A stretch of DNA of 64,000 bases from Peronospora farinosa (lineage: Eukaryota; Oomycota; Peronosporomycetes; Peronosporales; Peronosporaceae). Below, one piece after another: positions 32,236 to 43,219 of this stretch; within the stretch, counting starts at the first letter, position 1; the number at the start of each line of letters is the position of its first letter. The position numbers and the translations under genes were made by a program. The DNA lies in assembly GCA_947646735.1 (NCBI GenBank), contig CANTFK010000785.1, positions 62,001-126,000 on the forward strand, read 5' to 3'. The notes beneath the pieces are model-generated. The model was not told the DNA's origin and ran no database searches. It saw only the letters and a list, made by a program, of their open reading frames with translations.

Positions 32236-32725
32236 ATGACGCATGACTTGTCGTCTCGTATTGAGTACTCGGAGAAGTATGTGGATGATACTCATGAGTA
32301 CAGGTACATCCCTCTTGTCTCATTAGAAATGTCATGAAAAACAAGTGACGTTTTTTGACTCCTTTGTCTGTCTTATTGTTGATACAGACACGTGATCCTG
32401 CCAAAAGAGATGCAGCGTCAATTGCCCGATCGATTGCTGACAGAGACCGAATGGCGACAATTGGGCGTCCAACAGAGCCGTGGTTGGGTGCACTATGCCA
32501 TTCACAAGTAGGTTTACTGCTCTGGTAAACGAGATGAGGGTCGTGCTGATTTTGATGTCGTGTTGACGGATGTACGTCTATTGCTTTTGCTGCTGTTATT
32601 GTTGCAGACCAGAGCCACACATTTTATTATTCCGACGTCCACTGGGTACGGACCCTTCTACTGGTCGCGTGGACTTGGAAATGCAAAAACAAGCAAAGGA
32701 AAAATATGCGCAGGAGTTTAATTGA
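32236..32725 (+). CDS. CKS1: Cyclin-dependent kinase regulatory subunit CKS1/Suc1
   Basis: Three exons, 32236-32303, 32388-32507 and 32608-32725, giving 101 residues; introns of 84 and 100 bp with GTACAT and GTAGGT donors and CAG acceptors. The product shows the whole CKS signature: [59 protein letters not shown]. The HxPEPH hinge is the beta-exchange and anion-binding element. CKS proteins bind CDKs and direct them to phosphorylated substrates at mitotic entry and exit. No single ORF over 60 codons marks the gene, so it is easily missed. Confidence 0.93.
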
Positions 32726-33175
32726 AAGGAAAAGCGATAGATGTAGCTACTTGATAGCCAGCATCCTACAGAATCTTTCTCTTTGGTAAAAGTCTTATGA
32801 TTAATAAAGGGTACTTTTTCATAAATTATGACACTTTAAAATAAACACCAACATTTTGTCAAAAACAATAAACATAGTATCATCATTTGACATAACATAT
32901 AACAAATTAATAAAGTCACGACCGTGGTTGATGACACTGCCTCGTCACTTCCCTTGACTCGAGCTTCCGGCCTAATAAACTGTATTGAAGCTAAACTAGA
33001 AGCACCATATGTTTTTTTTCTAGTTTTGACGTGTTTGCCGTGATAGCCTGTCTACCCCCCACCCCTGGTGCGGATTCAACTTGGCTACATTATCAGCCCT
33101 CGCTTCCGTCTGAGTCGATCATTTTCGTTTTGTCTCGCTAACCCCCACTGCTCCGTCTCAGGTCTCTTTCTTTCA
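32726..33175. other. Intergenic, CKS1 to carrier
   Basis: AT-rich 3' region of CKS1, then a pyrimidine-rich stretch (about 33045-33175) that is probably the promoter and leader of the carrier gene. No gene seen. Confidence 0.5.
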
Positions 33176-34162
33176 ATGCAATTTAATCAGCAAAAGAAGG
33201 ATCAAGTGTTGGCCACCAGCGCACTTAAGGATGCAATGGGTGCTGAGATGAAGAATCGTCCTGTGCCTGTATACGTCAAGATGATGGCTGGTATGGCTGG
33301 TGGGATGGCCGAAGCTTGCATTTTACAGCCATTAGACGTGACCAAGACAAGGCTGCAATTGGACCGTAAAGGTCAATACAAGGGCATGATGCATTGTAGC
33401 AAGACGATATACAAGACAGAAGGTGGGCTTGCACTCTACAAGGGCCTCTCACCATTTGTTACAAACATGGTGCTTAAATACGCTCTACGGTTTGGTTCAT
33501 TCACGTGGTTTAAAGAGCAAATTGCTGGTGGAAAAGACAAACCAATTACTCCGACGATTAACTTTACAGCTGGACTATTAGCTGGTTGTATTGAGTCAAT
33601 CTTTATTGTCACGCCCTTTGAAGTCATTAAGACTCGAATGCAAAAAGAAGTTGGTGTTGGTCGATTCAGTGGACCCATTGACTGCACACGTCACGTTGTC
33701 CGTAATGAAGGCATTCGTGCACTTTGGAAAGGCAATGTTCCTACTATGGCTCGTCAAGGCAGTAATCAGGCCTTTAACTTTATGGCCTTTGCATGGCTCA
33801 ACCACAATGTGTGGGACAAACAGGATGGTGATGGCAAGACGTTGCCTACATATGCTACATTCATTAACGGCCTCATTGCTGGCTCACTTGGACCTATGCT
33901 CAATACGCCCATGGATGTGCTGAAGACGAGACTTATGGGACAGGAAACGGTTGCTGGCCAGGAACTCAAGTACAAGGGTTTCTTTGATGCCTTGAAGGTC
34001 ATTGCTAGAGAAGAAGGTGTCAGTGCTTTGTGGAAGGGGCTGCTGCCACGTCTTACGAAGATGGCACCCGGCCAGGCCATTACGTGGTCGGTCGTCATGC
34101 GCGTAACCTCAATTTTTGAAAACCAAGAGCTGGATATTGCGGAGAACAAGATTAAACTTTAG
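33176..34162 (+). CDS. Mitochondrial carrier, succinate/fumarate or tricarboxylate type
   Basis: 328 residues from the ATG at 33176; the longer frame upstream lacks an ATG. Three repeats of about 100 residues each carry the carrier signature Px[DE]xx[KR]: PLDVTKTRLQ (about 53), PFEVIKTRMQ (about 147) and PMDVLKTRLM (about 245), with six transmembrane helices and GGLALYKGLSP / GIRALWKGNVP / GVSALWKGLLP loops. The string RQGSNQAFNFMAF in helix 4 is like the citrate and succinate-fumarate carriers (KQGSNQA). It sits in the inner mitochondrial membrane. The exact substrate is inferred and uncertain. Confidence 0.85.
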   Translation: MQFNQQKKDQVLATSALKDAMGAEMKNRPVPVYVKMMAGMAGGMAEACILQPLDVTKTRLQLDRKGQYKGMMHCSKTIYKTEGGLALYKGLSPFVTNMVLKYALRFGSFTWFKEQIAGGKDKPITPTINFTAGLLAGCIESIFIVTPFEVIKTRMQKEVGVGRFSGPIDCTRHVVRNEGIRALWKGNVPTMARQGSNQAFNFMAFAWLNHNVWDKQDGDGKTLPTYATFINGLIAGSLGPMLNTPMDVLKTRLMGQETVAGQELKYKGFFDALKVIAREEGVSALWKGLLPRLTKMAPGQAITWSVVMRVTSIFENQELDIAENKIKL

Positions 34163-34476
34163 AGCGAACTGTGCAGATAAGACGAGAATTCGGACTACAT
34201 TATGATTGACGGCGAGTAGCGTCGAGCTTTTGTGTAGCTGAAAAAGACTTGGTTATTGAGATTTATTTGATAGTAAAACTACTTCATTATGTGTCCATTA
34301 ACGTAGTCGTTACCTCCATTAATTGAGCTCGTGACGTGTTTCAATCGTTGACGAAATAGGTTTAACGTGATCGTCCAACGGTTAGCATCGGAGTTAAAAT
34401 TCTTTTCTATTGTATTGTGCACGACGTGCCACGTTTTCTACAGTCTTTTTTACAATGATACAGTCTTGTCTTGCTT
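34163..34476. other. Convergent intergenic region
   Basis: Between the 3' ends of the carrier and the MGN-start gene; nothing recognised. Confidence 0.5.
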
Positions 34477-35709
34477 TTAATGACTATTACGATTGGAATT
34501 GCCGCCACCGTACGATAATCGCTCAGCAGGTGGAAAATCCTCGCGAATCTTGATCTCGATCTCATCTTCAGACATACCCATCGCTCGATATTTAGCAATT
34601 GCACCTAGGAGCTTGTCGAGATGACGACTTGTGCTGGAAAGACGTGGTGGTAGTCCAAAGCTATCTCCATTTGAAAAGAGCGAGTTGCGGTCCCGTATAT
34701 CATCCTCACTTCGAGCGTGGCTTTGGGTGAGTGGAGGTGTCAAATCATCCATCATACCAATTGGCCTTGCTACCTCGTTAGCAATGTTCTCGTCGTCATC
34801 ACTTGGTTCGTCGCTATCGTAATCCTCATCATATTCGTCATAGTAGTCGCTGCCTAGTGAATACATGGACCCTTCGATCAAGTTCTGCTGACGAATACTT
34901 TCACTCCTCGATACTGTGTGACTATTTCGGCTACTCGCTCGACTCCGAGTGCCTCGAGAACGCATGGATGATCGTGTCAGCATGCTCATCGTGGCACTTC
35001 CAGTGGCAGCCATTTTTCCTCCCGAAAGTCGATGCCACGGAGCTCCATGGTTGCAGCATTCACAGATTCCTCCGATATTTTCTCGTCCATTGGGTAACTG
35101 TTTCATCTTTTTATATTTCGAACATCCACATGGTCCTTCATCTGAATCTCGACCAAAGACACAAGTTCCTCTTCGTCCAGCACGTGCTCGTATCCGTTGT
35201 GTTCTTCTTTCCAATTCTTCCCACAATAACGTCCGTGCAGGCACGGGCTTTGTCGGTACTAACCCGGCTGCTCTTTTGGCTGCATACTCCTTTGCAATTT
35301 CAAGTAAAAGTTTCTCAGCTTCACGAATCCGTCTCAGTTGATCGACTGCATGTTCACACTTGTGTTTACTATTGCAACTATCTCGTAAACTTCTCGACTG
35401 TTCATCTTCTTCTTTTGTCGGATCCAATGGGAACGACATCATCATCATCTCGTCTCCCACTTTATCACTAAATCCAGACCCTCGAGGCAGCTGAGAATCC
35501 GTTGTTGAAATTGCCGTTCCACACTCACTTGTCACGCCTTCACTCTGAGAACGAGATCGACGTTTATGGTTAGAAGGCTTTGAATGTTGCAAGAATGGAG
35601 ATAAAGGTGTTACCAAATGACGAATTGACGGTGATCGATGTTTTAAATTTACGAAATTCCTGGACGAAGATACACAATGTTCCTCTAAAGTTCCTAATTG
35701 ATTACCCAT
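34477..35709 (-). CDS. Unrecognised Cys-containing, possibly myristoylated protein
   Basis: 410 residues from the ATG at 35709, which gives MGNQLG, a possible N-myristoylation start; the codon used by the longer frame is GTG. No known domain. Seen in order: a basic, Ser-rich N-terminal 60 residues; an acidic stretch; a helix around 115-170 (QLRRIREAEKLLLEIAKEYAAKR); a Cys cluster at about 180-225 (CVFGR ... CGCSKYKKMK ... GGICECCNHGAPWHRL) that could bind metal; an RS-rich region; an Asp/Glu-rich tract (YYDEYDEDYDSDEPSDDDEN); and a C-terminal helix with MGMSEDEIEIKIREDF resembling a CUE/UBA-like motif. Looks like an oomycete-specific gene. No function is proposed. Confidence 0.75.
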   Translation of the reverse strand: MGNQLGTLEEHCVSSSRNFVNLKHRSPSIRHLVTPLSPFLQHSKPSNHKRRSRSQSEGVTSECGTAISTTDSQLPRGSGFSDKVGDEMMMMSFPLDPTKEEDEQSRSLRDSCNSKHKCEHAVDQLRRIREAEKLLLEIAKEYAAKRAAGLVPTKPVPARTLLWEELERRTQRIRARAGRRGTCVFGRDSDEGPCGCSKYKKMKQLPNGRENIGGICECCNHGAPWHRLSGGKMAATGSATMSMLTRSSMRSRGTRSRASSRNSHTVSRSESIRQQNLIEGSMYSLGSDYYDEYDEDYDSDEPSDDDENIANEVARPIGMMDDLTPPLTQSHARSEDDIRDRNSLFSNGDSFGLPPRLSSTSRHLDKLLGAIAKYRAMGMSEDEIEIKIREDFPPAERLSYGGGNSNRNSH

Positions 35710-36988
35710 GAACACCTAAAATCTTAAATATTACAATCAATGTGCGTACTTGGTCGTAAACTTTAAAGTGTTTAATTCGTATCAATGGACTTCTCTATCT
35801 CTCTCTTTTTTATTTATTTTAATTAGTTTTTTTGTATGAGACTGTCGGTCTTTTTTTGTTTTTAATTGTAACGGTCGATGAAAGGCGAAGCAGACGAAGC
35901 ACACACAAAAAACATGGAGGGAATTTCAAATCGAATGTTACCATGAGTTTACTGACATTTATTTTAGTAGAAATGATAGTTTAGTATACTATAGACAATG
36001 AGATGGTATGGGTTTAAGGAGTTGGATGATACTGACGTATTTTGTCGAAAATAGAGTCTTATACAATTCCACGACGTGAATAGTGAGTCTTTCATCGGGA
36101 TAGTGGAAAATTTCGATAAAAGTTTTTAGAGACAATTGATACACATCAAACGATATGACACCGTTTCAATTGGTTTTGTCACGTTCATCTTGATGCTTTG
36201 CGAACTTTTGTATTGAATTTACATGAGGGTATTTTTTGCAACGTTGCAATGATTTTGCTGGTTTATTTTCTCATAAAGAAAGAATCATGAAGATAGAAAG
36301 CGTAGGTCTCAATTCATATTGGATCCGAAGTACAGCAAAAAGTCTTGTGTCCATTTTGTTGGTTCTTGCACGACTGTCAACTCAACTCGTCAGTTGTTCT
36401 CGTCATGACACGATAGGAAATGCTCATCAGCACATATAACGTTGAAAAGAAATTGTCGGAAAAGGCGGAGGGACTGACTGACGACTGTGGCTTGTGACGG
36501 ACAAATGTTCGCGCCTGTCCGCTCCTGTCGATTTATAACTTGAACCACTTCAACTAAGGTAGCCGGTCCACGCTAGCCAGTTCAAAAGATCGCAAAGTGG
36601 TCGTGTGTGTGGCATGTCGTGGCACTTTTCATGCGACGTTTCAAAGTTGTATGGCGTGCTTCCAAACGAGTTGATACCAATACCAGGGCACCCAGTGTGT
36701 GTGTGGATTTGCCACAATTTTCGTCTCACGTGTCGGATTGTTTGCGTCCAAGGGTGGATGCAAGCTAGCAATCGATCGAGATTTCACACCGTCTCGCCAC
36801 TGATTTTTTTCTGTATGGGTGGGTGGACGGAGATGATGAAGTCTGTAAAGAAGACGCCATACGCACTAAAAGTCAGCTGCAAGTCTCTGTTGCGTTGTAA
36901 CATTCCACCCTCCGGATGTGTCAACTGCGATTCTTCGAATGAAGAAAAAAGCAGTGACAACTCCTTTATGTAGCTTGAACTACTTCAG
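35710..36988. other. Long intergenic region
   Basis: About 1.3 kb upstream of the MGN-start gene and downstream of the Rab escort gene. T-rich to 36000, then mixed. ORFs of 60-120 codons on both strands show no family and no signal peptide. Nothing supported. Confidence 0.5.
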
Positions 36989-39327
36989 TCATTGGTCGTC
37001 TTCCTTGTTAGCAGTGTCCAATCTACTGACCGGAAAAGCCGCATCGTTTTTGATCGCATCATCCACCACGGTAGCAGTCTCGCTCGCAGTACTATCTGCA
37101 GTGGTACTTGAAGTTTGCTCCTCCTTTAGCTGTGTCTGCTGCACCAGCTTCTGTGCGGCTCGCAGCACTGTCTCCTCTTCACTCTCTTGCTCCTCTTGTT
37201 CTGCTTGTTGAGCACTTGCGCTCTTGGGCAGAAATGGCTCACCAGGACAAAGCACCTCAAAGATGGCACGGGCATTTGCACTTGCACTCTCCAGGTGCAT
37301 TTCCAGAGGACTGACAGCATTGCCAGACGATTTTTGTGAAACGGCATCCGAGTTACAGTCGGGTCCTACGACGGATGTTTCGCACACCCACACATTTGCG
37401 GGGAGATCGTTGTCCTTTGTGTTGGCAATGATGTCGAAAGCGTCATTGGAAGCAAGGTGGTCCATAGTAAAGATGGCTCGCCAAGCGATCCGATCGCTCC
37501 ACTTTAGCTTAGATAGAGTATCTATCTTGGCATTGGATGCCTGAGCTACATTTGTGGCTGCTTCCGTTTCTGTGGCACCAGTGTTCATAACCGGAGAGGA
37601 AGACGACTTGGCGTCTGCTTTGCTCTGCTTCTGCTGCAGCTCAGTCTCCGAGCTCAGAATTAGCCTCCGGATCACGGACTGCATGAGGTCTTGCTGTTTC
37701 TTCATTTGGTCAAAGCACTCAGCTGGCAACGGCATCGAAATCTGCACGAGAAAGTAGCCTTTTGGACACGCATACGATCCGTTATCGAGCTGCACAACTT
37801 GAATAGCAAACGGGTTCTGGAATTCGCTGTCTTCAGGTGGAATGACTAGCATGATGCGATTCATACCGTCACGCAAAGATGTTTTCAACACAAACACACC
37901 TCGCAGTATCTGACCACGCACATGTGTCGATGTGTCTCTATCCGTACGACGAAAACAGTCAACATAGCTGCCGTTGGTCACGATATGCTTCGTCCGCAAC
38001 ACATCGCCATCGCTGCATCGTACGCCGCTGATTTTATTGGTCTCCGTATCCAGTACGAATCCATCAACTGGAGCGCGAAGCACGTAAATACCTCCGTACA
38101 CAGCACAAAGGCGACAGAAGCTCTGCGCGAGCTCGCTAATGCCATATAATGGTGCTAAAAACGCGGTGCCTGTGAAGCGCCCGATTGACGCCACATAGCA
38201 ATAGACCGCAGCAAGTCCGTCACGAGCCGAGACCTGGTTTTTCGTAACAGGAAAAGTCGCTAACCCGACGCAGTACACGACCACCTGCTGCAATTTGGAG
38301 GAAAGCTTAAAGTGCTTCTCCAGCAGCTCCTGAAATGGACGTTCAAGGTACGCCGCAATCTCAGCATCTCCATCTACCTGACTCATCTTGTTTTGTGGTC
38401 GCTTCAGTGCACGTCCAAGAGCTAGTGTTCGCTCATTCTTGGTCTTGACGTCTTCGTGTAAAATGTGCGTCTCACCGTAATCAGCCACAAACTGCAGAAA
38501 TTTCATCAGCTGCCGCTTCTCTACCATAGTTAACAGTTTGCTCTGAAATACATCCTTCTTTGAGCAAGGAACTTTCCACACTGTATCAGGCTCGAGATCA
38601 TTCTCCATCTGTGTAGCTCCAGAGGCCGACGGTTGAAAGTGCACATAAGTGCGCTCAATAGCTGCAAATTCAAGGTATCTCCCCACACCTGACGTGATCA
38701 AAGTTTCCACAAGCTGTTCCGACGACAGCATAAGCCGTGGACTTACGTCAATACTGAAAGATGACGACTGTCGTAGCAATTCCTCCTTCGTGACTTCATT
38801 TGCAAAGTTCTCTTCTAGCACATGACACTTAAATGAGCTCTTCATCGGCAGTATTTTTTGCTGATTCTCCACATTAATTGTAAATGCATCGCCAGCATTA
38901 CAATAAACTTGATTAGAATCTTGGTCATCACCAAAGTTACGAGGAACAATTGCTTTATTTTTCATCCATCGAAGGAATTGATCCAATGTAAAGGAAGCGT
39001 AATTGCTTCCATAATAATCATTCTGCAACAAAACAATATAATTAATGTTAATATTGCTATTTTAACAATATCATCCAGCAACAATTTTTTTAATACTTGG
39101 TCGAGATGCAAAACTTTTTTGCCGATTCGAGCTAACGCCCTATATATTAAATAATAGAGGTTAGCATAATAATGTCAATATATTATTTATGGCTATAATA
39201 AATAAATTATGGCAAAGAAAATTAAGAAAATAAATAAATAAATGACGTACGCTGCAAGAATGGCTTCTACTATACCAGTACCAACAACAAGTACGTCATA
39301 TTCCGTCTCTTTTAAACTCGTGTCCAT
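36989..39327 (-). CDS. Rab escort protein (Rab geranylgeranyltransferase component A)
   Basis: Three exons: 39327-39251, 39139-39097, 39022-36989; 717 residues. The small first exons encode the dinucleotide-binding-like YDVLVVGTGIVEAILAAALARIGKKVLHLD, followed by NDYYGSNYASFTLDQF, the sequence-conserved region 1 of the GDI/REP superfamily. Later blocks are DVSPRLMLSSEQLVETLITSGVGRYLEF and YGISELAQSFCRLCAVYGGIYVLRAPV (SCR3), as in REP/CHM. REP presents newly made Rab GTPases to the prenylating enzyme and delivers them to membranes. The large insert of about 100 residues and the long C-terminal tail distinguish it from Rab GDI (about 445). Donors GTACGT and GTATTA, acceptors TAG and CAG; all phases fit. 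Confidence 0.87.
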
Positions 39328-39760
39328 TTTAACTATTGTTTAAGTCAAATAATGCCTTATAAATAAAACTGAGCGAGCAGAGTCACTTTTTCTAGCTAAT
39401 TTAAGTAAACACGTACGAAGGAGAGACCTGTAAAGAAATTAACGTCTGTAAAGACAACAATGGAAGAAAAATCGTTGCGCTAATCTTTTTTGACCCCTTT
39501 AGTTATCCCAGCTTTCAACTTAAACCTATTATACTGCATATCAATTATTATTTATTATGTGCTCAATATAAGACAATAAGAGGACTTATTGTGGATGAAA
39601 AAATTATGGGATCTATAATAATTTCTGTGGTGAATATAGGTACTATTCCAATTTATTACTACACAATTAAAATATTATCTAATTTCTAATCTAAAATCTT
39701 TTTGATATTATTATTTATGTATATGTACCCCAAGTTACGATAAAGTACTAGAAATAGGTT
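39328..39760. other. AT-rich divergent promoter region
   Basis: Between the Rab escort and ALG14 start codons; no gene seen. Confidence 0.5.
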
Positions 39761-40629
39761 ATGGAGCTGCTGGTGTGGCTAAGTAGCGTGTTATTTCTAG
39801 CACTTGTGCTGCTACTTGTCCGTATATGGCAAGTAGTAATTCCTCTACGTGTCAAAGTGTCCGTCTCCACTTATTCCAAGCCTTTTTTTCACGCTCAGAA
39901 TGCATTAAACAGTAAAAAGAACAAGGATAAACGATACCAAGTTCGAGTGATGGCAGTTTTAGGGTCTGGAGGTCATACGACGGAGCTTTTGAAGCTTATA
40001 AAACGTCTAAATAGAGAAGTGTATACTCCTATTACATTTGTCGTGGCTCAGACGGACAAAACGAGTCAAATGAAGACGGAATTGGACTGGAAATTAACTG
40101 CGATCGACTCATTTGCCATTATTCCCCGTAGTCGAGAGGTCCATGCCATGCAATGCCATGCTTTAATAAGGTTCCTTATGTATATAAACTCTGATAGTTT
40201 TTGGATGTGTTTTATAGGTTGGACAATCGTGGATGTCGTCCGTGTGGACGACGTTGCAATCATTGCAATCGTGTCTTTATCTGGTCTACAAGTGTCGTCC
40301 ACAGCTCGTGCTTTGCAATGGTCCCGGTACGTTACAAGTCCATTTAATTATTGCTCCTTTTGATCTTGCTTGTCATTGACTGGTTGGCTCTTTGTCCTCG
40401 TTGTTGCTTTGTAGGTACTTGTATTCCCATTTGTGCAGCAGTCGTGCTCTTTCGAGTCTTTGGCGTACATACTGATTCGAAGATTGTTTTCTGTGAGAGT
40501 TTTGCTCGTGTACAACATTTGTCACTTACGGGTAAGCTGCTGTACTACGTGGCCGATGAATTTGTCGTGCAGTGGCCACAGTTGCAGATGAAGTATCCAA
40601 GGACAAAACACTTGGGTGTCATTTGCTAG
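39761..40629 (+). CDS. ALG14: ALG14, membrane subunit of the UDP-GlcNAc transferase of N-glycosylation
   Basis: Spliced model: 39761-40138, 40218-40326, 40415-40629; 233 residues. An N-terminal membrane anchor (about 1-30) is followed by VLGSGGHTTELLKLI (about 66), the ALG14 GSGGHT motif; IPRSREVGQSW; LVLCNGPGTCIPIC; IVFCESFARVQHLSLTGKLLY; and FVVQWPQLQMKYP, all family blocks in order. With ALG13 it adds the second GlcNAc to the dolichol-linked oligosaccharide at the ER. Intron 1 has an unusual donor (GTCCAT) but removing it restores the conserved SREV-QSW junction. Intron 2 uses GTACGT. Confidence 0.87.
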
Positions 40630-41129
40630 AGAAATGAATGCTGCAACTATGAAACGAGGTCGCTATTATGCTTTAGAATGAATACGTCATCCATACACGA
40701 TGAGCAGACAACGCCGTAAGGTGCTGGCGAAGTTGTCTACCAAGCTTCATGCTTATCCTAACCATTATCAGTACACTTTCGAAACCGTAGATCGATGATG
40801 CCTACAAAGTAGCATAAATGTACTGAGATATGCCATTTCGACGTCGTGGTATCGCAATGTCTTGTCTTCACTATGACCTCACATCATTCCGTCCAAAGTA
40901 TCCGTATCATTCCTCATCTTCTCTCATTATGCACGTATCCTCTACCCGCGTTGGCTCCTCCCCGGGTTCAGTAAACTCTAGTTCTGCTAAAATTAGCGTC
41001 TTTAATTACAAGACCCCATCGACCGCCATCGAACACGTAAAATTCCTGCAAAAATTCCACCTTTTTAGATTTCTTTGGTAGCTTTTGCCTAATATTCCGT
41101 ATGCCTTTATGTGGGTGTCTTTGTAGCTA
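40630..41129. other. Intergenic, ALG14 to the amidase-like gene
   Basis: Short ORFs without recognised features. A TTGTAG just before the next ATG could be an acceptor of an upstream non-coding exon. Confidence 0.45.
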
Positions 41130-42230
41130 ATGACCGTTGCAGCAACACAAATGAGCTGTGGAAACCCTGAAGAAAACATTAAAAAAGCCGAGTCTCTTGT
41201 GCGGATTGCAAGTTCTCGGGGCGCTCAAGTCATTCTTTTGCAAGAACTTTTCCAGTTTTCCTACTTTCCCATTGAGCTCAATGCTGGTAATTTTCAATTG
41301 GCTACAACACTGGAGGAATCGGCGTTAGTACAGGGTATGGCGTTGTTAGCCAAAGAACTACAGGTTGTCATTCCGATTAGTTTCTTTGAAAAATACAGGA
41401 ATTCCTACTACAATTCATGTGCCATCATCAATGCCGATGGAAGTGTATTGGGCATTGCACGAAAAATTCACATTGGCGGTATACAAGTTTGCAATCAAAG
41501 ACAATGGACACGATATGGAGACTGACTGACTGACTGACTGACTAAAATTTGCATTGTCGGTGAGTAGATCGACTTGGGTACAATGAGAAATACTACTTTA
41601 CACCATCGGATGACTCGTTTAAAGTGTGGGACACGGTGAGGGTCAAGTGTTTCCTTATTTAAGTCACTTGGAGACTGAGTTTTTGTTTTTCGTTGTGTTG
41701 TTGCAGTGCTATGGCAAGATTGGAGTGGCTATTGGATCGGATCAGTGGTACCCCGAGGTGGCACGCAGTTTGGTGGTGAAGGGAGCCGAGCTGTTGCTGT
41801 ATCCTAGTGCCATGGGTAGCAACCAATATGATCCAAACTTTGACCCCCGCGACCAGTGGCAACGAGTGATGCAGGGTCACGCAGCGGCTAATATGGTGCC
41901 TGTTGTATGCTCCAATCGCGTGGGAGCTGAGATTGTAGACGGCATTCAGGTCACATTCGTCGGGTCCTCTTTCATTACAGGCCAAACGGGCGAAATGGTA
42001 ACATGTGATTGTCCGTCCATTATTGACAACGATCATGTATTGTGTTGCTAAAACGTGCATGGGTGTCTTGAATTTCATAGCTCAAAATCGCCGATCGTGA
42101 ATCCGAAGGTGTGCTCGTGGAAAGCTTTGACCTTGAAAAGTTTCATGTGCGACGAGCTAGCTGGGGACTTATTCGCGATCGCCGACCCAACTTGTACGGA
42201 GCCCTCATGACACGCGATGGACCTCAGTAA
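41130..42230 (+). CDS. N-carbamoylputrescine amidase-like protein lacking the catalytic cysteine
   Basis: Spliced model: 41130-41478, 41568-41635, 41707-41997, 42081-42230; 285 residues, all phases consistent. The nitrilase/CN-hydrolase fold is clear: VAATQMSCGNPEENI, LLQELFQFSYF with the catalytic Glu (E39), ARKIHI with the catalytic Lys (K112), YNEKYYFTPSDDSFKVWDT, KIGVAI..DQWYPEVARSLVVKGAELLLYPSA, NRVG, and RRASWGLIRDRRPNLY at the end, all as in the polyamine-synthesis amidase. The family reads AICWDQWFPE; here it is AIGSDQWYPE, so the nucleophile Cys (position 149) and the next Trp are Gly and Ser. A GACT x6 microsatellite (41520-41543) lies in intron 1. Probably inactive as an amidase, otherwise well preserved. 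Confidence 0.8.
41520..41543. repeat. GACT microsatellite, six units
   Basis: Six perfect GACT units inside the first intron of the amidase-like gene. Confidence 0.95.
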
Positions 42231-42588
42231 AAAAATGGTTTCGCACTGCGCTATCCAACTAAAAAGTACACGCTGCGAAATATCTCTTCAAACACAGATG
42301 CATAGCATAGAGGTGTTGTCATGCCAACAACATTTCAGTCCCATGCTAGCTCTCTAAATGCAGCAAAAGTATCTTAAATTGATGTCGTGTAGTTTTCGTA
42401 TTGTTTAAGTGGTTCAGTTGATAGCTGACGTTGAATTTGTGCAGGGTCGTGGCGTATATTATTAAGTCAAAGAAAAGAAAAAGGTCGCGTCACGTCGACA
42501 ACAATCAAAAAAAAGAGAGATGGTTTGAATTCCGTCTCCTGTCCTGTTACAATCTCGTCTCTCTTTCTCTCTCTCTCTGTATCTTCCA
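42231..42588. other. Convergent intergenic region
   Basis: Between the amidase-like gene and uS15m; contains a CT-rich run near 42560-42580. No gene seen. Confidence 0.5.
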
Positions 42589-43074
42589 TTACGTAAATCG
42601 AAGACCCAACGCCGCTACCACATCACGAAATTTGTGCAAATCCTTTCGACGAAGATATTTCAGTAGTTTTCGTCGTTTCTCGACCATGGCAATCAATCCT
42701 CGGCGTGAATGATGATCCTTCTTATGGCCCTGAGCATGCGTCGTACTGCGTAAAATCTTTTGCGTAAGGACTGCAATTTGTACTTCACTTGAGCCTGTAT
42801 CACCTGGAAACCGTTGAAATGTTTCAATTGCTATAGCAACTTGTGCTTTATTCAGCTCATGTTGTGACGCATTGCGTAGACTCAAGACGGCCTTAAGTTG
42901 CTCGAACGCGGCTTCTTCTTTTTCATCCTGCGGCTTCAAATCGTCTAATTTCAGACCAAAGCGGTAGCTTTTATCAACTGGGACACGTGGTGGAGCAATG
43001 TACGATACATAACGAGCTAGAGGGAGGTAAGATGATGCAGGTACAGCACGTGCAAGACGAGCGAGCGCAAACAT
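42589..43074 (-). CDS. Mitochondrial small-subunit ribosomal protein uS15m
   Basis: 161 residues. A basic N-terminus (about 1-25) fits a mitochondrial presequence. The C-terminal 85 residues are the S15 domain: FPGDTGSSEVQIAVLTQKI, HAQGHKKDHHSRRGLIAMVEKRRKLLKYLRRKD and a final LGLR, matching bacterial S15 (HKKDHHSRRGL). uS15 binds the central domain of small-subunit rRNA early in assembly. Nuclear-encoded and intronless. Confidence 0.92.
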   Translation of the reverse strand: MFALARLARAVPASSYLPLARYVSYIAPPRVPVDKSYRFGLKLDDLKPQDEKEEAAFEQLKAVLSLRNASQHELNKAQVAIAIETFQRFPGDTGSSEVQIAVLTQKILRSTTHAQGHKKDHHSRRGLIAMVEKRRKLLKYLRRKDLHKFRDVVAALGLRFT

Positions 43075-43219
43075 GATCTGAACTTTTGTTTCGATGGTCA
43101 GGAATGGCTGGATAGCGAGATGTCACTATTGTGCATGGATGTTAATGACGTACTGATTTAGGAACAGACTGTCAACCAACATATGAAGCAATATTATCTG
43201 CTACGAAATGAGTGTATAT

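Noticed and set aside
34803..35471. 222-codon plus-strand ORF
   Set aside because: Antisense to the MGN-start gene, which has the better composition, ATG context and Cys cluster; the ORF has no recognised domain.
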